This document shows positions 30,931-37,461 of a DNA stretch of 37,461 nucleotides, piece by piece; position 1 is the first letter of the stretch; every line of letters starts with the position of its first letter. This stretch comes from Paludibacteraceae bacterium. Its GTDB lineage: Bacteria > Bacteroidota > Bacteroidia > Bacteroidales > Paludibacteraceae. Location of the stretch: NCBI GenBank assembly GCA_905234685.1, contig CAJOIR010000020.1:1-37461 (forward strand), written 5' to 3'. The position numbers and the translations under genes are program-made. Below the pieces are notes generated by a model. It was not told the origin of the DNA. It saw only the letters and a list, made by a program, of their open reading frames with translations, and searched no databases.

Positions 30931-33900
30931 ATGGCTAACGTCTTCACTCATCTTCATGTGCACTCGCACTACAGCATTCTTGACGGCATGTCTAAAGTGC
31001 CCGACATTGTTGACCACTGCCAAAAAAACGGCATGAATGCAGTGGCCTTGACAGACCACGGCAACATGTATGGCATAAAGGAACTGCTTGACTACTGCAA
31101 GAAACTGAACAAAAAAGCCTCGAACAAAGTCAAGGAATGTGAGGAAGACATAGCCAAGCAGAAGGCACTCATAGCGCAACTGCCTGATTGGAATGAGCAA
31201 CTGAAGACAGAAACGGATGTAACAGAGAAAGAACTACTCCTTACGAAGATAGAAGACGCTCGCAAGGCGCAGCAATCGCTTCCTCTGCTTGAAGCTGACC
31301 TGCCTAAACTGAAGCAGAAAGCAGCCGAATACGTACCCTTCAAACCTATTGTTGGTGTTGAGGCATACTGCGCGCGCCGTAGCCGCCACATGAAAGAAAA
31401 AGGCTTCAGGCAGATAACAGGAGAAGGCAAAGAGATAATAGTTGACCGCTCCGGATGGCACCTGATTCTGCTCGCAAAAAACGAAACCGGCTACTACAAC
31501 CTCTGCAAGATAGTGTCACTCTCATTTCTCGAAGGATTCTACGACCGCCCGCGAATCGACAAAGAACTGCTTGAACAATACCATGAAGGCATCATCTGCT
31601 CATCGGCATGTCTCGGCGGCGAACTGCCACAACTTATTCTGCAAGGCAAAGAAGACAAGGCGGAAGAGTCTGCAAAATGGTTCAAAAGCATATTCGGCGA
31701 TGACTACTACATCGAACTCATGCGCCACAAAACCGACAAACCAAATGCTGACACTGATGTTTATCAAAAACAGATGATAGTAAACAAGGTGCTGGTGGAT
31801 ATAGCACGCCGAAACAACATAAAGATAATCTGTACCAACGACTCGCATTTCGTCAAAGAAGAACACGCCGAAGCCCATGAACGGTTGATATGCCTGTCGA
31901 CTGGCAAATATCTTGATGACGAGACACGCATGCACTACACCAAGCAGGAATGGCTGAAGACACCTGACGAAATGGCTCAGATATTCAGCGACCTGCCTGA
32001 AGCACTCGCGAACACACAGGAGATAGTTGACAAGGTTGAGGTGTATGACATCGACTCCGCACCTATCATGCCATTGTTCCCCATACCCGAGGAATTCGGC
32101 ACTGAGGAAGAATATAGGAAACGTTTCACTCACGAAGACCTCTTCAACGAATTCACACGTGACGAACACGGCAACGTGGTGCTCTCGCAGGAGGAAGCGG
32201 AGGAGAAGATAAAGAAACTCGGAGGCTACGACCGTCTGTATCGTATCAAACTCGAAGCCGACTACCTTGCCAAGTTGACATGGGAGGGTGCTGCCAAACG
32301 CTATCCGGGCGACCTGTTGACTGACGAGCACAAAGAGCGAATCATCTTCGAGTTGCACGTGATGAAGACCATGGGTTTCCCTGGCTACTTCCTTATCGTG
32401 ATGGATTACATACGTGCAGCAAGGGAAGAACTCGGTGTATCGGTTGGTCCGGGTCGTGGCTCTGCAGCAGGCTCAGTGGTGGCATATTGTCTGTGGATTA
32501 CCGACCTTGACCCGCTTAAATACGACCTTCTGTTCGAGCGTTTCCTCAACCCTGACCGTATCTCTCTGCCTGATATTGATGTCGATTTCGACGACGCCGG
32601 ACGTGAGCGCGTACTCGACTGGGTAAGCCGCAAATACGGCAAGACGCATGTGGCGCATATCATAACCTACGGCACTATGGCAGCCAAATCAGCTATAGCC
32701 GATGTCGGTCGTGTGCAGCGCGTGCCGCTCGGACAGGTGAACGAAATCAAGAAACTTGTGCCTGACAAGTTCTCTGATGACATTAAAGATGAGCGTGGCA
32801 AAACACCCAAAGCCAATCTGCATAACTGCTACAAATACGTCAGTGAACTAAAGGCGCTTCTCAATGGCGAAGACAACAATGTCTCCTCCATGCTCCACTA
32901 TGCCGAAGAACTTGAAGACACCATTCGACAGGTGGGAATCCATGCCTGCGGCGTGATAATAGGAGCCGACGACCTGACAAAGTTCGCTCCGCTTGCCACT
33001 ATCAAAGACCGCGAGTCAGGCGAAGACATCATTGTCACCGAATATGACGGGCATGTGGTTGAGTCGGTAGGACTTATCAAAATGGACTTCCTCGGACTTA
33101 AGACGCTGACTATCATCAAAGAGACACTGAACAACATACGCCACTCACAAGGCGAAGCTGCAGTGCCTGACATCGACAACATACCTATTGATGACCCGCT
33201 CACCTACAAACTCTTCCAGGAAGGCAAGACGATAGCTGTTTTCCAGTTTGAGTCTCCCGGCATGCAGAAACACATGAAGAATCTGCGTCCGACACAGATT
33301 GGAGACCTCATTGCCATGAATGCTCTCTATCGCCCGGGGCCGATGGATTACATCGACTCGTTCATACGCCGAAAACACGGTCTGGAGCCGATCACCTACG
33401 ATATTCCGATAATGGAGAAATATCTGAAAGACACTTATGGAATTACCGTATATCAGGAGCAGGTGATGCTGTTGTCGCGTCTGCTGGCCGGCTTTACACG
33501 AGGTCAGGCGGACTCGTTGCGCAAGGCAATGGGAAAAAAGATATTCTCGATGCTGGCAGACCTCAAGCCGAAATTCATAGAGGGTGGCAAGAAAAACGGA
33601 CACGAGCCTAAAGTGCTTGAAAAGATATGGAAAGACTGGGAGGCGTTCGCAAGTTACGCATTCAATAAGAGTCATGCCGCCTGCTATGCATGGGTTGCAT
33701 ACCAGACTGCCTACCTCAAAGCACATTTCCCTGCTGAATTTATGGCGGCAAACCTCACCGTGTCAAAAGATGATATCACACAGGTGACTAAACTGATGGA
33801 TGAATGCAGGGCATTGGGAATCAATGTGCTTCGACCTGATGTCAATGAGTCTGAATTGAACTTCACAGTCAATCAGAAAGGTGACATTCGCTTCGGACTC

Positions 33901-35019
33901 GGAGGAATCAAAGGCGTTGGAGAAAGCGCAGTTGAAAGCATTCTCAATGAAAGAAAAGCAAAAGGCAGGTTTAATACAATTTACGACTTTGTTGAACGGG
34001 TTAACCTGAGTGCCTGCAACAAAAAAGCTGTGGAGTGCATGGCATTGGCTGGGGCATTCGACGGTCTCGAAGGGTTATACAGAGAGCAGTTGACAGGCTA
34101 CAACTCAAAAAGCGAGTATGTACTCGACACTCTCATTCGTTACGGCAACCAATACCAGCAAGAGCAAAGCATGCAGCAGAATTCCCTTTTCGGCGGCTTC
34201 GACAGCGAATTTGCAGTTGAAATTCAGAAACCCGAACTGCCACAAGTTCCCCGTCATTCTGCTATTGAGAAACTCAACATTGAGAAATCGCTCATAGGCA
34301 TCTTCCTCTCTGCCCACCCGCTTGACGAATATGAGTTCGAAATCAGGCAATTGTGTAACATCACCGCTGACAGTCTCGACTATTTCGACTCCTTCCGCGA
34401 ACCCGAAGCAAGAAAGAGTTTCGTTACTCTGGAAGACCATACTCCGCCGTTGGAATGGATAGAGCAACATGAAGGCAAGACATACAAGTTGGGAGGTCTC
34501 GTCACAAAAGCGGAAAACCTCATAAGCCAGAAAGGTAAGGCTTACGGCCGATACACTATTGAAGACTACACCGGCAGTTATAAGTTTCTTGTGTTTGGAG
34601 AAACATATCAGCGATATGCTCCTCTGCTTCAGGAAAATCTCTATATCTGTCTCACTGGCAACATACAGCAACGGGGAGCGGGATTCAAGTATTTCAAGCC
34701 GCTGCTGCCGGAGCAGGCTGAATATGAGTATAATATCACTCAAGTCGAGTATTTGCAGGACTTGCAGAAAAAACAAGTCTGCAGCCTTATATTACACCTG
34801 CCTGTCAGCCATATTACCACGGACCTCTCACAGGAGCTTGTGCAAATGTGCCAGAAAAACAAAGGAGAGATTGAACTCAAATTGCATGTCTATGACGAGA
34901 TTGGACAAAACAAAATCACTTTCAAGTCAAAAGCATATAGCATACATATCTCCAAAGACTTACACCAGTGGCTTGAACAGAAGCAGAGTAATGAGGTCTT
35001 GTCTTACGAAACTATATAA
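30931..35019 (+). CDS. dnaE: DNA polymerase III alpha subunit
   Basis: 1362 residues; the catalytic chain of the replicative DNA polymerase. The N-terminal PHP domain starts with THLHVHSHYSILDG and TDHGNMYGIKE. Between about residues 60 and 135 a lysine/glutamate-rich coiled-coil insertion interrupts it, then FKPIVGVEAYCARR resumes. The polymerase core has GPGRGSAAGSVVAY near 510 and LPDIDVDFDD near 550, the catalytic aspartates of C-family polymerases. Later come FQFESPGMQKHMKNLRPT, the RPGPMDYI element and the FNKSHAACYAWVAYQTAYLKAHFPAEFMAA fingers region. The C-terminal part holds a helix-hairpin-helix (GGIKGVGESAVESI) and an OB fold (YKLGGLVTKAEN). It is longer than E. coli DnaE (1160), mainly by the insertion, which is usual in Bacteroidetes. 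Single gene with its own promoter. Confidence 0.97.
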   Translation: MANVFTHLHVHSHYSILDGMSKVPDIVDHCQKNGMNAVALTDHGNMYGIKELLDYCKKLNKKASNKVKECEEDIAKQKALIAQLPDWNEQLKTETDVTEKELLLTKIEDARKAQQSLPLLEADLPKLKQKAAEYVPFKPIVGVEAYCARRSRHMKEKGFRQITGEGKEIIVDRSGWHLILLAKNETGYYNLCKIVSLSFLEGFYDRPRIDKELLEQYHEGIICSSACLGGELPQLILQGKEDKAEESAKWFKSIFGDDYYIELMRHKTDKPNADTDVYQKQMIVNKVLVDIARRNNIKIICTNDSHFVKEEHAEAHERLICLSTGKYLDDETRMHYTKQEWLKTPDEMAQIFSDLPEALANTQEIVDKVEVYDIDSAPIMPLFPIPEEFGTEEEYRKRFTHEDLFNEFTRDEHGNVVLSQEEAEEKIKKLGGYDRLYRIKLEADYLAKLTWEGAAKRYPGDLLTDEHKERIIFELHVMKTMGFPGYFLIVMDYIRAAREELGVSVGPGRGSAAGSVVAYCLWITDLDPLKYDLLFERFLNPDRISLPDIDVDFDDAGRERVLDWVSRKYGKTHVAHIITYGTMAAKSAIADVGRVQRVPLGQVNEIKKLVPDKFSDDIKDERGKTPKANLHNCYKYVSELKALLNGEDNNVSSMLHYAEELEDTIRQVGIHACGVIIGADDLTKFAPLATIKDRESGEDIIVTEYDGHVVESVGLIKMDFLGLKTLTIIKETLNNIRHSQGEAAVPDIDNIPIDDPLTYKLFQEGKTIAVFQFESPGMQKHMKNLRPTQIGDLIAMNALYRPGPMDYIDSFIRRKHGLEPITYDIPIMEKYLKDTYGITVYQEQVMLLSRLLAGFTRGQADSLRKAMGKKIFSMLADLKPKFIEGGKKNGHEPKVLEKIWKDWEAFASYAFNKSHAACYAWVAYQTAYLKAHFPAEFMAANLTVSKDDITQVTKLMDECRALGINVLRPDVNESELNFTVNQKGDIRFGLGGIKGVGESAVESILNERKAKGRFNTIYDFVERVNLSACNKKAVECMALAGAFDGLEGLYREQLTGYNSKSEYVLDTLIRYGNQYQQEQSMQQNSLFGGFDSEFAVEIQKPELPQVPRHSAIEKLNIEKSLIGIFLSAHPLDEYEFEIRQLCNITADSLDYFDSFREPEARKSFVTLEDHTPPLEWIEQHEGKTYKLGGLVTKAENLISQKGKAYGRYTIEDYTGSYKFLVFGETYQRYAPLLQENLYICLTGNIQQRGAGFKYFKPLLPEQAEYEYNITQVEYLQDLQKKQVCSLILHLPVSHITTDLSQELVQMCQKNKGEIELKLHVYDEIGQNKITFKSKAYSIHISKDLHQWLEQKQSNEVLSYETI

Positions 35020-35028
35020 TAGTGTAAC

Positions 35029-35072
35029 CTAACCTCATCCTAAGCTCATCCTAACCTCATCTTAAGCTCACT
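35029..35072. repeat. Four tandem 11-bp CTAACCTCATC units
   Basis: CTAACCTCATC, CTAAGCTCATC, CTAACCTCATC, TTAAGCTCACT between the convergent dnaE and folC genes. Units alternate C and G at the fifth base. Confidence 0.85.
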
Positions 35073-35115
35073 ATAGGATTTGTTAGCCTCACATACACTC
35101 TGCTCCTATGGCAGA

Positions 35116-36315
35116 CTATAAACCTTGAAGGGTCTTCAGCGCTTCGCCGACCACATAGTTGCTGCCGCCTATGAACACAGTGTCGTTGGCGGCAGCATTG
35201 TCTGTCGCTGCGTTCAACGCCTCTGCCACAGTCATATATGCTCTGCCATGCAAACCACATTCCATGCCTTTTTGAAGCATATCTTTCGCTGGTATTGCAC
35301 GTTTTGTTGAGGCTTGGGTAAAGTAATATATGGCATTTTGTGGCATGAGTGACAAAACCGCATCAACATCCTTGTCACTGACCATACCGAAAACTATGTG
35401 TAATCGGTCTATGGCATTAAGGTCATTTATATATGACTTTATTCCATGAGAGTTATGACCAGTGTCGAGAATAATTGTTTTGCCTTTGTATGTCAGTTTC
35501 TGCCACCTGCCTTGCAAACCGGTCAGTTCGTCTGGTATATGCCAACCTTGCTGACGTAACACGTTAACCGCAGCAAGCACAGTGCTGATATTTTTCTCCT
35601 GATATGCTCCTTTCAGTTGGCATTCAGGTATTTCTGCGTCTGCATCAACAAATACCATCTCGGCATTCATCTCCGCTGACTTGTCATTGAATACAGGCAG
35701 AGTCTCACTGTTAGCTTCGCCTATAACTACAGGTATATTCCTTTTTATAATACCCGCCTTCTCCGATGCTATCTGCGCCAAAGTGTTGCCAAGAAACTCA
35801 GTATGGTCGAAGCCTATGTTGGTTATCACGCTGACTTCGGGAGTAATGATATTGGTAGAGTCCAGTCTGCCGCCAAGGCCTACCTCCACAACTGCGATAT
35901 CCACGCGCTGTTCGGCAAAATACTGGAACGCCATTGCCATAGTGGTCTCAAAGAACGAAGGATGAATATCTTCAAGCAACGCCTTGTTCTGTTCAACAAA
36001 ATGCACGACCTCTTCTCGTGGTATCATCTCGCCGTTGACTCTGATTCTCTCTCTGAAATCAACCAAGTGCGGCGAAGTGTAGAGACCTGTCTTGTAGCCT
36101 GCAGACTGAAGCACAGCGGCAATCATATGTGAAGTGCTACCCTTGCCGTTTGTACCTGCTACGTGTACACTTCTGAATTTGAGATGAGGATTGTCTAGCG
36201 CCTTCATAAGCCGCAAGGTGTTCTCCAATCCGGGCTTGTACGCGGCTACCCCCACCTTATGAAAGGCAGGAGTGGAGGCATACAGATACTGTAATATGTC
36301 TTCATAAACCATCAT
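35116..36315 (-). CDS. folC: Bifunctional folylpolyglutamate synthase / dihydrofolate synthase
   Basis: 399 residues. FolC adds glutamate to dihydropteroate and extends polyglutamate chains on folates, using ATP. The Mur-ligase-like fold is plain: VAGTNGKGSTSHMIAAVLQ near residue 53 (P-loop), YTSPHLVDFRERIRVNG, VVEVGLGGRLDSTNII near 141, ITNIGFDHTEFLG and EKAGIIK, then the C-terminal domain with LDTGHNSHG and FGMVSDKD. The start MMVYED has two adjacent ATG codons (36315 and 36312); the -7 box ends at 36323, so the leader is only a few bases. Convergent with dnaE and divergent from prmA. Confidence 0.96.
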   Translation of the reverse strand: MMVYEDILQYLYASTPAFHKVGVAAYKPGLENTLRLMKALDNPHLKFRSVHVAGTNGKGSTSHMIAAVLQSAGYKTGLYTSPHLVDFRERIRVNGEMIPREEVVHFVEQNKALLEDIHPSFFETTMAMAFQYFAEQRVDIAVVEVGLGGRLDSTNIITPEVSVITNIGFDHTEFLGNTLAQIASEKAGIIKRNIPVVIGEANSETLPVFNDKSAEMNAEMVFVDADAEIPECQLKGAYQEKNISTVLAAVNVLRQQGWHIPDELTGLQGRWQKLTYKGKTIILDTGHNSHGIKSYINDLNAIDRLHIVFGMVSDKDVDAVLSLMPQNAIYYFTQASTKRAIPAKDMLQKGMECGLHGRAYMTVAEALNAATDNAAANDTVFIGGSNYVVGEALKTLQGL

Positions 36316-36322
36316 TACTCCG

Positions 36323-36353
36323 CAAAGTTACGGTAAGTTTTGTTAATAACCAA
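36323..36353 (-). promoter_or_regulatory. Promoter of folC
   Basis: Reverse strand: TTG at 36353-36351, 20-base spacer, TAACTTTG at 36330-36323. Seven bases separate the box from the first ATG, so the leader should be about 0-4 bases. It overlaps the divergent prmA promoter. Confidence 0.75.
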
Positions 36354-36370
36354 AAAAAAGCGTACCTTTG
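36340..36370 (+). promoter_or_regulatory. Promoter of prmA
   Basis: TTG at 36340-36342, 20-base spacer, TACCTTTG at 36363-36370. Transcript start near 36374, leader about 14 bases. The two divergent promoters overlap across 36340-36353, so polymerases may compete. Confidence 0.75.
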
Positions 36371-36387
36371 CACACATCTTTACTACT

Positions 36388-37227
36388 ATGCAATATTCAA
36401 GAGTCATATTCAGAGTCGAGTCTGCCGAGAGTTTTGTGCAAGACGTACTCACACAACAGTTGGCAGACATAGGATTCGACAGTTTTGTCAATGAGGCAGA
36501 CGGCAGTTTGACAGCATATATTCCGACATCGCAGTATAGTCGGCAAGCACTCAACAACTTGCTGTCAGAATTTCCTTTCGGCGGCGTGTCACTCTGCAAT
36601 ACAGAACTTTGCGAAGACAAGGATTGGAATGCCGAATGGGAGCGCAACTCGTTTCAACCGATACAAATAGGCAGTGAATGTCTTATTCATGCACCTTTTC
36701 ATAAAGACCTGCCGCAATGCAGATACGACATCATCATTGACCCAAAGATGGCGTTCGGCACAGGCACGCATCAGACGACTTCGCTTATTCTGAGCGAACT
36801 CCTGAAACTTGATTTACAAGGCAAGTCTTTGCTTGACATGGGTTGCGGCACGGTGGTATTGGCTCTGCTGGCAAGAAAACTCGGCGCTTCGCCTGTCACT
36901 GCCGTTGACATTGATACCTGGTGCACAGAGAATGCTGCTGACAACTGCCGCTTAAACAACATCAACGACATTGAAATACTGCTTGGTGACGCTCGTCTGC
37001 TGGAAGGCAGACACTTCGACGTCATACTTGCCAACATAAACCGCAACATACTGATGATGGATATGCCTCGCTATGCCACCTGTCTTAACAAGGGAGGAAT
37101 GTTAATAATAAGCGGATTTTACGAGGAAGATATCAGCATACTGCAAGCCAAGGCATCAGAATGCGGTTTGGCACTCAGTCAAAGCAATACCCGCGACAAT
37201 TGGGCAATGATGGTACTAAACAAATGA
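36388..37227 (+). CDS. prmA: Ribosomal protein L11 methyltransferase
   Basis: 279 residues from ATG 36388; the frame reaches ATG 36340 but that lies within the promoter. PrmA trimethylates ribosomal protein L11. The N-terminal L11-binding domain (with DWNAEWERNSFQPIQIG) leads into the class I methyltransferase: MAFGTGTHQTTSLILSELL, motif I LLDMGCGTVVLALLARKLG with AVDIDTW, and LANINRNILMMDM with GGMLIISGFYEEDI. In motif I the usual G-x-G or G-S-G reads G-T-V, seen from sequence; Bacteroidetes PrmA often varies there. The last four bases (ATGA) overlap the start of mnmE, so the two are co-translated. Confidence 0.95.
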   Translation: MQYSRVIFRVESAESFVQDVLTQQLADIGFDSFVNEADGSLTAYIPTSQYSRQALNNLLSEFPFGGVSLCNTELCEDKDWNAEWERNSFQPIQIGSECLIHAPFHKDLPQCRYDIIIDPKMAFGTGTHQTTSLILSELLKLDLQGKSLLDMGCGTVVLALLARKLGASPVTAVDIDTWCTENAADNCRLNNINDIEILLGDARLLEGRHFDVILANINRNILMMDMPRYATCLNKGGMLIISGFYEEDISILQAKASECGLALSQSNTRDNWAMMVLNK

Positions 37228-37461
37228 AAACGGAAGAACAGACAAATACTATTTGTGCCATATCCACTCCCAACGGAGTTGGCGGAATAGCTGTAATCAG
37301 GGTATCGGGTGATGATGCTGTGGCTGCCGTTGACAGTCTGTTCAATGGCAGGCAACCGCTTACTGAAGCCAAAGGCTACTCCGTGCATTATGGAACTATC
37401 ACCGACCTCGATGATGTGCTTGTCACTGTTTTCCGGGCACCGCATTCGTTCACAGGTGAAG
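37224..37461 (+). CDS. mnmE: tRNA modification GTPase MnmE, N-terminal part (cut by window end)
   Basis: The first 79 codons are present. The N-terminal formyl-THF-binding domain is recognisable by TICAISTPNGVGGIAVIRVSG and VTVFRAPHSFTGE. MnmE with MnmG makes the 5-carboxymethylaminomethyl group on wobble uridine 34 of several tRNAs. The GTPase domain lies beyond the window. Start inside the prmA stop (ATGA overlap) indicates translational coupling of two translation-apparatus genes. Confidence 0.93.
   Translation, partial: MKTEEQTNTICAISTPNGVGGIAVIRVSGDDAVAAVDSLFNGRQPLTEAKGYSVHYGTITDLDDVLVTVFRAPHSFTGE

Noticed and set aside
31108..31335. Coiled-coil insertion in the DnaE PHP domain considered as a novel fusion
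   Set aside because: Such insertions at this place are usual in Bacteroidetes DnaE, so it is noted in the gene entry only.

Overview
The window reads as a chromosomal segment of a Bacteroidales bacterium, most likely a Prevotella-like gut or oral anaerobe (the genus is inference). The main reason is the repeated Bacteroidetes-type promoter, a TTG or TTTG near -33 followed after 19-20 bases by TAnnTTTG near -7. It is seen before the GH25 gene, the nucleosidase-like gene, rlmH, the abiE pair, dnaE, folC and prmA. Shine-Dalgarno sites are mostly absent, leaders are very short, and there are Bacteroidetes-style families such as BID_2 surface proteins, a DUF5675 lysis cassette and DnaE with a coiled-coil insertion in its PHP domain.

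Layout. 1-13.2 kb is ordinary chromosome: a secreted Ig-like protein, a membrane-anchored GH25 lysozyme, a short nucleoside-phosphorylase-like protein, an EF-hand membrane protein, rlmH diverging from nadC, then nadC-Xaa-Pro aminopeptidase-prfB and a secreted C1 peptidase. 13.2-28.3 kb is an accessory island: an N-terminally shortened ArdA-like gene; an AbiE-type toxin-antitoxin pair with three operator copies; a WYL regulator in the same operon; a 44-residue acidic micro-protein; an AAA15 ATPase overlapping an 'HDR'-motif partner; an operon of two paralogous unknowns, an ExoX-C-like protein and a small membrane protein; and an envelope set (small HTH, YbjN-like, TPR membrane protein, TPR-retropepsin fusion, lipoprotein). 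28.3-30.8 kb is a phage-like lysis cassette (small HTH, holin-like, DUF5675, Rz1-like) bracketed by two related unknown proteins. 30.9-37.5 kb is core again: dnaE, folC (reverse), prmA and the start of mnmE.

The most interesting structure is a 41-bp operator-promoter element present twice (16754-16794 and 20181-20221, 39/41 identical). Both copies have the same 6-bp inverted repeat at the same distance from the -7 box. The first copy lies 15 bp after the WYL regulator gene and drives micro-protein-ATPase-HDR partner. The second drives the paralog/ExoX-C operon. The two copies also bracket the AT-rich ATPase module as direct repeats, so the module looks like an exchangeable cartridge in a WYL-controlled defence-type island. 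The function of the module and of the operons behind it is not known to me, and defence is inferred from neighbours (AbiE, ArdA-like, WYL, AAA15).

No tRNA, rRNA, CRISPR array, integrase or insertion sequence was recognised. Several intergenic regions carry short-period degenerate repeats (8, 11 or 14 bp units).
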